64,000 nucleotides of DNA from Pedobacter frigiditerrae (GCF_004331645.1 NZ_SJSK01000008.1:124001-188000); one strand, 5' to 3'. Positions 52,684 to 61,168 are shown, counted from the stretch's first letter. Translations and numbers: made by a program. The notes: generated by a model not told the origin, from the sequence alone.

Positions 52684-54255
52684 CTATTTAGCAAAAGCCA
52701 CAGACCTAGTTTCTCTAATTACCGTAACCTTAATCTGACCTGGGTAAGTCATTTCTGTTTGAATACGGTTTGAGATATCCGCTGCTAATAATTCTGCTTG
52801 AGCATCTGTAATTCTTTCACTTTCTACAATTACACGTAGTTCTCTACCTGCCTGTATGGCAAATGTTTTTTCTACACCTGGATAAGACATAGCCAATTCC
52901 TCTAACTCTTTTAAACGTTTGATGTAACTTTCTACAACCTCACGTCTTGCCCCTGGTCTTGCGCCAGAAATAGAGTCACAAGCCTGAATAATTGGTGAAA
53001 TCATTGAAGTCATTTCTATCTCGTCATGGTGAGCTCCAATTGCATTACAAACTTCAGGGTGTTCCTTATATTTTTCTGCCAACTGCATACCCAAAATAGC
53101 ATGAGGTAATTCTGGATTATCATCAGGCACTTTACCTATATCATGCAATAAACCAGCACGTTTTGCCATCTTAGCATTTAAACCCAACTCAGCTGCCATG
53201 GTAGCACAGAAATTAGCTACCTCACGAGAGTGATGTAACAGGTTTTGTCCATATGATGAACGGTAACGCATACGCCCAACCATTCTAATCAATTCTGGGT
53301 GTAAGCCATGAATACCTAAATCGATAACCGTACGTTCGCCAATCTCAACAATCTCATCTTCAATTTGCTTTTTGGTTTTAGCCACAACCTCTTCAATACG
53401 AGCTGGGTGAATACGACCATCTGTTACCAAACGGTGTAAAGCTAAACGAGCAATCTCTCTTCTAACTGGATCAAAACCTGACAAGATAATTGCCTCTGGT
53501 GTATCGTCTACAATGATCTCGATTCCAGTTGCTGCTTCTAAAGCACGGATATTTCTACCCTCTCTACCAATAACACGACCTTTAATTTCATCACTATCAA
53601 TATGGAAAATAGAAACCGAATTTTCAATCGCAGCTTCTGCAGCGGTACGTTGAATGGTTTGGATCACTACCTTTTTAGCTTCTTTACTGGCTGTTAATTT
53701 AGCTTCATCAACAATGTCTTTAACCTGCATCATGGCTTGAGCACGAGCTTCGGTTTTCATATTTTCAACCAGTTGGTTTTTTGCTTCTTCTGCACTTAAA
53801 CCAGCAATAGTTTCTAATTGCTGAACATGTTGATTTTTCAAAACATCAACCTCTTCCTGTTTTTTTACGGCAAGTGATGTTTGTTTTTCTAGATTTGATT
53901 TAACATTATCCAACTCTTGCTCTTTACGAGTCATGTTTTCTATTTTAGAATTAAGCGATTGTTCTTTTTGCTTAATGCCATTTTCACGTTGGTTAACTTC
54001 GTTATTTCTAGCACTTACTTGTTGCTCATGCTCCGTTTTCATTTGCAAAAACTTCTCTTTAGCTTCAAGTAATCTATCTTTTTTTAACATCTCAGCATTG
54101 CTTTCTGCTTCCCTAAGAATCTTTTTCGCTTTGTTCTGAGCAGCAACTTCTTGTTGTTTCAATAGGTTGCGTAATAGGTACCTCCCTATAACAATCCCTA
54201 GCGCCAAGCTGGCTAGTATTCCTCCAATTATCCCTGATATATCTATGATATCCAT
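52684..54255 (-). CDS. rny: Ribonuclease Y
   Basis: The 523-residue endonuclease starts mRNA decay. The N-terminal transmembrane helix (about 8-29) is followed by a long coiled coil (about 35-200), a KH domain with IKGRVIGREGRNIRALEAAT and an HD domain with AKRAGLLHDIGKVPD and AHHDEIEMTS. The C-terminal segment ends GQIKVTVIRETRSVAFAK. All catalytic metal ligands of the HD domain are present. Upstream lies the candidate structured RNA and then zapA. Confidence 0.97.
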   Translation of the reverse strand: MDIIDISGIIGGILASLALGIVIGRYLLRNLLKQQEVAAQNKAKKILREAESNAEMLKKDRLLEAKEKFLQMKTEHEQQVSARNNEVNQRENGIKQKEQSLNSKIENMTRKEQELDNVKSNLEKQTSLAVKKQEEVDVLKNQHVQQLETIAGLSAEEAKNQLVENMKTEARAQAMMQVKDIVDEAKLTASKEAKKVVIQTIQRTAAEAAIENSVSIFHIDSDEIKGRVIGREGRNIRALEAATGIEIIVDDTPEAIILSGFDPVRREIARLALHRLVTDGRIHPARIEEVVAKTKKQIEDEIVEIGERTVIDLGIHGLHPELIRMVGRMRYRSSYGQNLLHHSREVANFCATMAAELGLNAKMAKRAGLLHDIGKVPDDNPELPHAILGMQLAEKYKEHPEVCNAIGAHHDEIEMTSMISPIIQACDSISGARPGARREVVESYIKRLKELEELAMSYPGVEKTFAIQAGRELRVIVESERITDAQAELLAADISNRIQTEMTYPGQIKVTVIRETRSVAFAK

Positions 54256-54270
54256 TTTTTGTTTTATATA

Positions 54271-54412
54271 AAAAAACCGTAACTAAATAATTATGTTGCA
54301 TGCACTTGGTTCATAAATTCTCCAGCAAAGCTGATGATTAAATAAATTCAAGAAATATTGAAACATAAAAATTTAGCCACGGCCAAATTCTTTTAGCTTA
54401 AGATGGTTTTAC
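54271..54412 (-). ncRNA. Candidate structured RNA between zapA and rny (possibly 6S-like)
   Basis: The minus-strand gap of about 190 bases can close into a rod. AAAACC pairs with GGTTTT (plus 54273-54278 and 54405-54410), then TAAGCTAAA pairs with TTTAGTTA across one bulge (54280-54287 and 54392-54400). A CAGC-TTT-GCTG hairpin caps the middle. The last stem runs into seven T, like an intrinsic terminator. In some bacteria 6S RNA (ssrS) lies beside zapA. The predicted length of about 140 is short for 6S, so this is a hypothesis. Confidence 0.35.
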
Positions 54413-54448
54413 AATGATTACTCATCAATTAAACCAATAAAGAACGAT

Positions 54449-54739
54449 TTATTTAGCGAAAAATCCGTTTAATAAACTATCCAATTCTTCGACTTTATCA
54501 GCTACTTCAGTATCTTGGTTTTGCACCTTATGCTCCGTTCTTAAAACAGCTGTTGCATAATGCAACACTGCCATAGAAAGCAAATCCTGTTTATCTCTAA
54601 CCGCATAATTTTCTTGGTAATCTTTTATGCGCTCATTAATAATTTTAGCTGCTCGTCTCACAATTTCTTCCTCTTCCATATTCACCTTTAAGGGGTAAAT
54701 ACGGTCAGAAATAGTTATTTTAATCGAGATTTCTCCCAT
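54449..54739 (-). CDS. zapA: Cell division protein ZapA
   Basis: The 96-residue protein starts MGEISIKITISDRIYPLKVN and continues EEEIVRRAAKIINERIKDYQ and DLLSMAVLHYATAVL, the ZapA fold. ZapA cross-links FtsZ protofilaments at the Z ring. It is preceded by a small coiled-coil gene and pheT, the usual Bacteroidota order. Confidence 0.93.
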   Translation of the reverse strand: MGEISIKITISDRIYPLKVNMEEEEIVRRAAKIINERIKDYQENYAVRDKQDLLSMAVLHYATAVLRTEHKVQNQDTEVADKVEELDSLLNGFFAK

Positions 54740-54770
54740 TTTTTAGCTTAGTTTCAATTTTTTATGTCGC

Positions 54771-55061
54771 CTATTTTTTAAGCAACACTACACACTTATC
54801 AATCTCCCGCACAAATTCGTTAATTTTTTGCTTTATATCAAGTGACTTTTCACTTGTTCCTTCAATACTCTTTGCTAATTTAAGTACCCTTAACTTTTCA
54901 TCGAGTTCTTTGTTATTAATTTTGGCAGCATCAAGTGCTGTTTTTGTTTGTTGGTTTTCTAATTTTAATAAGTCATTTTCTTCTTGCAAAGCACTACACA
55001 ACTCAATTAATCGAGCTGTTTTATGTATTACACTATTTAATTGTTCTGCAACCGAAGACAT
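54771..55061 (-). CDS. Small coiled-coil protein between pheT and zapA
   Basis: The 96-residue protein is almost entirely helical. Residues 8-65 (LNSVIHKTARLIELCSALQE, then LLKLENQQTKTALDAAKINN) form a predicted coiled coil with heptad leucines, and the tail ends FVREIDKCVVLLKK. No family domain is recognised. The position directly before zapA, 31 bases away, suggests a role in division. A ZapB-like function, linking ZapA to other Z-ring parts, is an inference from context only. Confidence 0.7.
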   Translation of the reverse strand: MSSVAEQLNSVIHKTARLIELCSALQEENDLLKLENQQTKTALDAAKINNKELDEKLRVLKLAKSIEGTSEKSLDIKQKINEFVREIDKCVVLLKK

Positions 55062-55155
55062 TATTTTAGTATTAAGTATTTAGCATCAAGTATCAAGCCT
55101 TGCTAATAATTAAGCTTTTGCTTTGGTTTTTTAGCTTTGGTCTTTAAACTTTCAC

Positions 55156-57555
55156 TTATTTTCTTATTTCTGCTTTAGCACTTTGCGCTAAGTTAGCGAT
55201 AATCTTTTGCATAATCGCATCGATTTGCTTATCAGTTAAAGTCTGCTCTTCATCCTGTAAGGTAAAATTCAATGCATAAGATTTTTTACCTAATGGTAAT
55301 TTATCACCTTGGTAAACATCGAAAATCTGAACTTCCTTCAATAATTTTTTCTCAGTTTTAAAAGCAATACTTTCTAAATCTCCAAAGGTAACCTGCTCAT
55401 CAACCAACATGGAAAGGTCTCTTCTTACTGCCGGATATTTTGGAACATCTTTATTTACAATCTTGTTTTTTCTAACTGCATCTAATAATAAAGCCCAGTC
55501 GAAATCTGCATAAAACACAGCCGCATCAACACCAGCTTGCTTTCTATCCCCTGCAGTTGCCGCACCGAAGGAGACTAGTGTTTGAGCTCCTCTAAAATAT
55601 TTTAAGCCATAGGCGAAGTTTTCATCCTTAATTTCTTCAGACTGAAAATTACTTAAACCTAAACGACTAATTACAGCATCAACCGCAGCTTTTAAATTAT
55701 AAAATGTAGATGGAGTTGTAATGTGGTTCCATTGTTCACTTTGTTTAGCACCGCTAATTAAAACCAATAAACGTGGTCGCTCTATATATTGCTCATTAAT
55801 TAAATGATAGGTTTTACCAAACTCATATAATTTCAAATCTGAGTTTCTACGATTTTGATTATAAGCCACACTTTCTAACGCTGGTTGCAATAAACTTTGG
55901 CGCATTACATTTAAATCTGAACTTAATGGATTTAAAATCTGTACGGCTTCATCTGGATTTTTAGAATATGCTGAACGTGTTAAAGAGTTACACCAAATCT
56001 CTAAGAAACCATTTGCTGTTAACATATCTGCAATTAGGTTTTGTACATTCTCTTTATTCGGCTTTGCCGTAAAAGCTAGAGATGCATTAACCTTAGTTGG
56101 GATATGAATATTGTTGTAGCCGTAAATACGTAAAACTTCTTCTGTTACATCGCATTCACGAGTTACATCTACTTTGTAAGCAGGAACTTTTAAACTTAAT
56201 CCTTCTGCTGTTTCTGCTGCCACATCAATTCCTAAAGCTAAAATAATAGCCTTAATTTCTGCAGCAGGAATATCCTGACCAATCAGTTTTACAATATTTG
56301 CATAACTAACTTCAACATCAAACGGATTTGATTTTACAGGATAAACATCAGAAATTGAAGAAGAGATTTCGCCACCTGCAACTTCTCGAATTAATAAAGC
56401 TGCACGTTTTAAAGCATACAAAGTAATTTCTGGGTCGGCACCACGCTCATATCTGAATGAAGCATCCGTTTTTAAGTTATGTCTTTTAGACGTTTTACGT
56501 ACAGAAACTGAATTGAAATAGGCACTTTCTAAAAATACGTTTGTTGTTTGTTCGCTAATACCTGACGTTTTACCACCAAATACCCCAGCAATACACATTG
56601 GCTCTTCAGCATTGCAAATCATCAAATCATCTGCCGAAAGTTTACGTTCTACATCATCTAAGGTTACAAATGGGGTTCCTTCTGCTACTTTTTTAACAAT
56701 TACTTGTTTGCCTTTTATTTTGTCTGCATCAAAAGCATGCAAAGGCAGACCAAGTTCGTGCAACACATAATTGGTTACATCAACAATGTTGTTAATCGGG
56801 CGAATGCCAATAACTTTTAACTTATCTTTTAGCCAATCTGGTGATGATTTCACAGTTACACCAGCAATTGTTACACTGCTATAACGCGGACAAGCCTCGC
56901 TGTCTTCAACCTCAACTGCGATTGATAAATTTTCATTAAGAGTTTTAAAAGCAGCAACATCTGGCATTTGATAAGAAGTGCGCAAGTAGGCTGCTAAATC
57001 TCTTGCTACGCCTAAATGTGATGCTGCATCTGCCCTATTTGGTGTTAAACCTATTTCAAAAACAAAATCATCTTCCATTTTGAAATAAGATCTTGCAGCA
57101 ATACCTATTTCAGTATCCTCTGGCAAAATCATAATCCCAGCATGAGAAGCTCCTAAACCAATTTCATCTTCAGCGCAAATCATTCCTTCAGAAACTTCGC
57201 CCCTAATTTTAGATTTATTGATTTTAAAAGGCTCTCCTTCGTTAGGAAAAACCGTAGTGCCAACTGTAGCAACCACCACTTTCTGATTTACACCAACATT
57301 TGGCGCACCACAAACAATTTGTAAAAGTTCTCCTGTACCAACATTTACCTTTGTTACACGTAAGCGGTCCGCGTTTGGATGCTGCTCACACTCAACCACA
57401 TGACCAATTACCAAACCTTCCAAGCCACCCACAATAGGTTGTACCTTTTCCAAGCTTTCTACCTCTAAACCAATATTGGTTAAGATGAGAGAAATTTCCT
57501 GTGGGGTTTTTTCAGTTTGTATAAATTGTTTAAGCCAATTATATGATATTTTCAT
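55156..57555 (-). CDS. pheT: Phenylalanine--tRNA ligase beta subunit
   Basis: The beta subunit is 799 residues from MKISYNWLKQFIQTEKTPQE; an ATG at 57609 adds 18 residues inside the leader and is rejected. It carries the tRNA-binding domain (VIGHVVECEQHPNADRLRVT), the B3/B4 editing domain, B5 and the C-terminal anticodon-binding (FDX-ACB) domain (KDVPKYPAVRRDLSMLVDE). It pairs with PheS, which is not in the window. The leader contains a hairpin (57582-57607). A -7 box at 57648-57641 lies inside the 23-bp direct repeat that brackets the next operon. Confidence 0.97.
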   Translation of the reverse strand: MKISYNWLKQFIQTEKTPQEISLILTNIGLEVESLEKVQPIVGGLEGLVIGHVVECEQHPNADRLRVTKVNVGTGELLQIVCGAPNVGVNQKVVVATVGTTVFPNEGEPFKINKSKIRGEVSEGMICAEDEIGLGASHAGIMILPEDTEIGIAARSYFKMEDDFVFEIGLTPNRADAASHLGVARDLAAYLRTSYQMPDVAAFKTLNENLSIAVEVEDSEACPRYSSVTIAGVTVKSSPDWLKDKLKVIGIRPINNIVDVTNYVLHELGLPLHAFDADKIKGKQVIVKKVAEGTPFVTLDDVERKLSADDLMICNAEEPMCIAGVFGGKTSGISEQTTNVFLESAYFNSVSVRKTSKRHNLKTDASFRYERGADPEITLYALKRAALLIREVAGGEISSSISDVYPVKSNPFDVEVSYANIVKLIGQDIPAAEIKAIILALGIDVAAETAEGLSLKVPAYKVDVTRECDVTEEVLRIYGYNNIHIPTKVNASLAFTAKPNKENVQNLIADMLTANGFLEIWCNSLTRSAYSKNPDEAVQILNPLSSDLNVMRQSLLQPALESVAYNQNRRNSDLKLYEFGKTYHLINEQYIERPRLLVLISGAKQSEQWNHITTPSTFYNLKAAVDAVISRLGLSNFQSEEIKDENFAYGLKYFRGAQTLVSFGAATAGDRKQAGVDAAVFYADFDWALLLDAVRKNKIVNKDVPKYPAVRRDLSMLVDEQVTFGDLESIAFKTEKKLLKEVQIFDVYQGDKLPLGKKSYALNFTLQDEEQTLTDKQIDAIMQKIIANLAQSAKAEIRK

Positions 57556-57581
57556 TTTTGGAGTATTGGGTAATGCGTATT

Positions 57582-57607
57582 GCGTACTGAGACAAATCTC
57601 ATTACGC
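57582..57607 (-). promoter_or_regulatory. pheT leader hairpin
   Basis: GCGTA-CT-GAGA-CAAA-TCTC-AT-TACGC forms a two-part stem with a small internal loop in the predicted pheT leader. No leader peptide or T-box was recognised. Confidence 0.45.
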
Positions 57608-57640
57608 ATATCTCTATACGCTATACGATTTAGTAAAACG

Positions 57641-57648
57641 CAAAGATA
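57641..57648 (-). promoter_or_regulatory. pheT promoter -7 box
   Basis: The minus strand reads TATCTTTG, an exact TAnnTTTG match, about 85 bases before the pheT ATG. Most of it lies in the direct repeat 57643-57665. Confidence 0.55.
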
Positions 57649-57665
57649 TTATTTAAAGCGGAAAG
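57643..57665. repeat. 23-bp direct repeat, left copy
   Basis: The sequence, beginning AAGATATTATTTAAAGCGG and ending AAAG, is identical to 60096-60118. The two copies flank the operon 57715-60076. The similarity extends two bases further if one A is skipped. Confidence 0.9.
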
Positions 57666-57714
57666 CAGAAAGGTAAAATGGAATACATTTCACTAAAAAT
57701 GAGCGACAAGAATT

Positions 57715-57909
57715 CTATAATCCTGATAGAATTGCTGCACAAGCACCAACGCCAATTACCAGCATTACAATTGAAATGATTAGCAATTTCAAAGCCGGTT
57801 TTAGCGGTTCGTTTTTGGAAGATTTAACTATAAGTTGGATTAAACCTATTAAGAATATAACCCCTGCCGTGAGCCAATAGATGATACTTAAAACTATAAT
57901 GCCTTCCAT
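57715..57909 (-). CDS. Small two-helix membrane protein
   Basis: The 64-residue protein has two predicted membrane helices (about 6-28 and 39-60) joined by a basic loop (VKSSKNEPLKPALK). It begins three bases after the radical SAM stop, so it is the last gene of that operon. No family is recognised. Its size and coupling suggest an accessory or anchoring subunit for the radical SAM or Lgt-like protein, which is inference from context. Confidence 0.75.
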   Translation of the reverse strand: MEGIIVLSIIYWLTAGVIFLIGLIQLIVKSSKNEPLKPALKLLIISIVMLVIGVGACAAILSGL

Positions 57910-57912
57910 GAT

Positions 57913-59307
57913 CTAATTTAAATTTAATTTTTCTCTTATTGCATCTATTTTATGATCTCGATAAAAAATATTCATTGTTTCAAATGGAACAATTTTATAT
58001 TTATCGCTTACAATATGTACACATGATTTTTTTACTGCCCGTACATCAAAATCCAAAGGATCCATAAAGTTCATGATGATGATACGAAATAAGTTATCAT
58101 AACTCAGGTTATCAGATTTAACTCTTGGCAAACAACACATCAATTCACCAAAAGTATCTTCTGCACAATCTACCGAAACGCCAGTGCTAAACAAGTTAAG
58201 CATGTGTTCTTTTAACTTTTCATCGTGTTCAAAAACAATAGTGTTTTTTGAGTTATTCAATAAATCTTCAGGGTTAATTAAATGAGTCATAGGGATTACC
58301 TCATCTCCTATTTTTAATGCATAAGCCATACATAATGCATCTGGATTACAAGGCACGGGAATTAAATCTTGTGGTGTAAATATTGGATACTGTTCATATA
58401 TTTTTCTTCGAACTTCAGTTAAGGTTATTCTTCCTGCTTGATCATTATAATCATCGTTTCTACCAGCAACTTGAGTAGGCTGAAAAGTAACACCCCTAAC
58501 ACATCTTTGTTTAAGCGCATATTCTAAAATATTGCCTATTTCATGGTCATTTAACCCATTCTGAAGTGTCACCACCAAGGTTGTTGAAACATTAAAATGA
58601 TTAAGGTGTTCTATTGCTTTTTTTCTTACATCCGTTAAATCTTCTCCTCTTAATTTTGTTAGCACCTCAGGGCTGAAACTGTCAAATTGCAAGTAGATTT
58701 CAAAGTCTGGCATATACGTAGCTAGTTTTTCAACAAAGTTGATGTCTTTTGCAATTCGAATACCATTTGTATTAACCATTAAATGTTTAATAGGCTTAGT
58801 TTTAGCTAAATCTAATATTTTAAAGAAATCTGGATGAACAGTGGGCTCACCGCCAGAAAGTTGAACAACATCTGGCTCACCTTCGTTGGCAACAACTACA
58901 TCCATCATTTTTTCAATTTCGGCTAGTGTTCGGTGCCTACCATAGTTTGGAGAAGACATAGCGTAACAAGTTGGGCAAGCTAAATTGCAGCGATCAGTCA
59001 CTTCTATTACCGTTAAACAAGAATGTTGTTCATGGTCGGTACACAAGCCACAATCATACGGACAACCATAATGAACTTTTGTATTAAACTTCAATGGCAT
59101 TTCAGATTGTTTATTATAATTCCTGATTTGTTTGTAATATTCAACATCATCAGCAATCATCACTTTGCTATCACCATGCGTTTTACAATGTTTAAGCATG
59201 TAAACTTTTGCATCTTGAAAAACAATCTTAGCATCACAAAGCATTAAACATTCTGGGCACAAGCTTTTAGTATAGTCGTAATAAATGTAATCTCTTGTGT
59301 TAGCCAT
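57913..59307 (-). CDS. Cysteine-rich radical SAM protein (Tes/MJ0619-like)
   Basis: The 464-residue protein has the radical SAM cluster C107-x3-C111-x2-C114 in EVTDRCNLACPTCYA. Before it are an N-terminal Cys group (C17-x2-C20, C24 and C41) and C82-x3-C86-x2-C89 with C97 (YGCPYDCGLCTDHEQHSC). More cysteines follow near the C-terminus (CNPDALC, DCAEDTFGELMCC). The SAM-binding strand segments VVQLSGGEPTVHP and MVNTNGIRIA are present. This layout matches MJ0619-like proteins and tetraether synthase (Tes), which carry a rubredoxin-like iron and extra FeS clusters and act on lipid chains or methylate cofactors. The start overlaps the Lgt-like stop as ATGGCTAA. The substrate is unknown. Confidence 0.85.
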   Translation of the reverse strand: MANTRDYIYYDYTKSLCPECLMLCDAKIVFQDAKVYMLKHCKTHGDSKVMIADDVEYYKQIRNYNKQSEMPLKFNTKVHYGCPYDCGLCTDHEQHSCLTVIEVTDRCNLACPTCYAMSSPNYGRHRTLAEIEKMMDVVVANEGEPDVVQLSGGEPTVHPDFFKILDLAKTKPIKHLMVNTNGIRIAKDINFVEKLATYMPDFEIYLQFDSFSPEVLTKLRGEDLTDVRKKAIEHLNHFNVSTTLVVTLQNGLNDHEIGNILEYALKQRCVRGVTFQPTQVAGRNDDYNDQAGRITLTEVRRKIYEQYPIFTPQDLIPVPCNPDALCMAYALKIGDEVIPMTHLINPEDLLNNSKNTIVFEHDEKLKEHMLNLFSTGVSVDCAEDTFGELMCCLPRVKSDNLSYDNLFRIIIMNFMDPLDFDVRAVKKSCVHIVSDKYKIVPFETMNIFYRDHKIDAIREKLNLN

Positions 59308-60076
59308 AAATTTTTTCCTTAATTAAAATTTGCCTCGTAAGCCGAATTATGAATTTATAATAGTACAAAAAAATAAATATAGCCGACCAATGAATACTAC
59401 TTAAATTTAAAAACAAAGGTTGATATGGCTTTATAAATTCTACCAAAAACCTATATATAAAATATAAAACCATAAAAAACTTAAACTGGTCTCCATTTAT
59501 TAATTTTTTATTTTTAATAGATTGAAATAATATAAAAAGTATAACTAAATATATCATTTCATAAAGGGCAACCGGATGTCTTTTTATGCCATCCCCCAGG
59601 TTCATACCCATAAAAAAATTGGTCTTTACACCATAAGTTGGCTCATCTATACCCATTAAAAAACAACCAATCCTGCCTATAAACAAGGCGGTTAAAATAG
59701 GAACAACATATAAATCGCCCGAAGCTATCCTTACCCCAATAAATTTTTTAATAATTTCTACTCCAAACAAACCACCTAATAAACCACCAGCAATTGTTTT
59801 ACTAGCATAAATAGTCATAAAAGAAATCTGACTTAATTCATTGGGTGTTTCTAAAACGGCAATCAGTCTTGAGCCTATTAAAGCACCAAGCATTGCGCCA
59901 AGCATAATCCAAAGCCTATGCTCATCAGAAATTGGATCTTTAATCTTTTTCTTTTGATAATAGTAAATCCTTACCCCTATAATAAAAGCTAAAGTTTCGA
60001 GAATGTAGTGCCAATGATAGAGTTGACCATCAATTGTAAATTGTACAGGAAAGGAAGTTGAAGTAAGTATGCCCAA
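59300..60076 (-). CDS. Lgt-like membrane protein with altered active site
   Basis: The 258-residue polytopic protein has about seven hydrophobic spans. It keeps Lgt-family landmarks: G134-R135-I136-G137-C138-F139 (in Lgt GRIGNF), RHPVALYE at 166-173 and YRFLVEF near 208-214. Two residues important in E. coli Lgt look replaced: the Asn of GRIGNF is Cys138, and the His-Gly motif is L100-G101 in AGGLLGGLFGVE. The canonical lipoprotein diacylglyceryl transferase is therefore unlikely, although phospholipid binding may persist. Codon use is very AT-rich. It is the first gene of the three-gene operon and begins 20 bases after the right direct repeat. Confidence 0.82.
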   Translation of the reverse strand: MGILTSTSFPVQFTIDGQLYHWHYILETLAFIIGVRIYYYQKKKIKDPISDEHRLWIMLGAMLGALIGSRLIAVLETPNELSQISFMTIYASKTIAGGLLGGLFGVEIIKKFIGVRIASGDLYVVPILTALFIGRIGCFLMGIDEPTYGVKTNFFMGMNLGDGIKRHPVALYEMIYLVILFILFQSIKNKKLINGDQFKFFMVLYFIYRFLVEFIKPYQPLFLNLSSIHWSAIFIFLYYYKFIIRLTRQILIKEKIYG

Positions 60077-60095
60077 AATAATATATTATAAGTGC

Positions 60096-60118
60096 AAGAT
60101 ATTATTTAAAGCGGAAAG
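60096..60118. repeat. 23-bp direct repeat, right copy
   Basis: Identical to 57643-57665. On the minus strand it provides TATCTTG just upstream of the Lgt-like start, one T shorter than the pheT box TATCTTTG, so it may supply a promoter for the cassette. Confidence 0.9.
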
Positions 60119-60191
60119 GCAAGCTAGAAAGCAAACAAAGTGAGCATTGTTTTGTTTATGATGAACGGTAAGCCAACTAAATAGCCTAAAG

Positions 60192-60620
60192 ATGAAATTC
60201 TTGAGTATTATGCTCGTTATTTGCTTGTATTGGTCTAATACAAAAGCACAAGGGGTCAACTATCAATCTTTGGCAGGAAAATGGGAATATGATAGTCCTA
60301 AAAAGAAAAACAAAGTCTTGTACGATTTTGCTCTCGACAAAAACTTCACTTCCACAACAGAGCACAAGGAAAAAGAGTTGGTGGTAAAGGGTACCTATCA
60401 AATCGACAAAATAAATGAAATAGATAGATTAAAGCTCAGCACGCTTTCGGCAGAAACTCAAAGCAAAACCATCATCAATAATTATTTCGTCAAATTTTTA
60501 AATATCGATACTTTAAAAGTTCAAATGGTAACCGACAAACAAGAAAACTGGCGTCCTGAGAATCGTAGAAACACTATGATTTTTACAAGGAAGAAAGAGA
60601 AACCTAAGGAAATAAAATAA
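60192..60620 (+). CDS. Small secreted protein, lipocalin-like
   Basis: The 142-residue protein has a signal peptide (MKFLSIMLVICLYWSNTKAQ). The mature part begins GVNYQSLAGKWEYDSPKKK, the GxW start of lipocalin-like strands, and continues FTSTTEHKEKELVVKGTYQI and INNYFVKFLNIDTLKVQMV. It resembles small lipocalin-like domain proteins of Bacteroidota. It is divergent from the Lgt-like operon. Function is unknown. Confidence 0.7.
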   Translation: MKFLSIMLVICLYWSNTKAQGVNYQSLAGKWEYDSPKKKNKVLYDFALDKNFTSTTEHKEKELVVKGTYQIDKINEIDRLKLSTLSAETQSKTIINNYFVKFLNIDTLKVQMVTDKQENWRPENRRNTMIFTRKKEKPKEIK

Positions 60621-60666
60621 CCAATTCTGATACTTCTTAGTCCAAGATAGTATAGCCAGCGTGAAA

Positions 60667-61161
60667 TTATTGTTTAACTATAACAATTGGATTTTGCCCC
60701 GAATTCCCTGTTTCTACTCTGGATTTAGCTATACCGTTAATCCAAATTTGTTGCAAAATCGTATTTCTTTTTCTGTCTGAATTAAATTCCCCAACAATCT
60801 CATCTTCCGTACCATCCTTGTACCTAATAAATTGAGTGATTCTGTTGCCGCTAAAATTTTCAGGACTTATATCAAAGTACAATTGAAATCTACTTTTGCC
60901 ATTTTCAGTCCTAATCTTAAAAAACTTATATGCATCCAGGTTACCTTGATATAAACGTATTTTTGACCCATTTCTTAAAACATATATATCTACATTTTCT
61001 TCTGTAAGCGCTCCTGTGGTATTTATACTTAAAAGATCTTCGCCTTTTGAATTTATAAATAAAAAATTCACATCTGCACTAATAACTTTACCAATAATTG
61101 GTTTTTCACAGCCTATAAAAATTAAGGACATTAATGCTATTCCTAATATTTTTTTCTTCAT
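60667..61161 (-). CDS. Small lipoprotein of unknown function
   Basis: The 164-residue protein has a lipobox ending LIFIGC (C18). The mature part (ADVNFLFINSKGEDLLSINT, IRLYQGNLDAYKFFKIRTEN) is beta-rich, with no known domain. It begins 7 bases after the EEP-family gene ends, so the two probably form one operon. Confidence 0.72.
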   Translation of the reverse strand: MKKKILGIALMSLIFIGCEKPIIGKVISADVNFLFINSKGEDLLSINTTGALTEENVDIYVLRNGSKIRLYQGNLDAYKFFKIRTENGKSRFQLYFDISPENFSGNRITQFIRYKDGTEDEIVGEFNSDRKRNTILQQIWINGIAKSRVETGNSGQNPIVIVKQ

Positions 61162-61168
61162 TTCTAAG

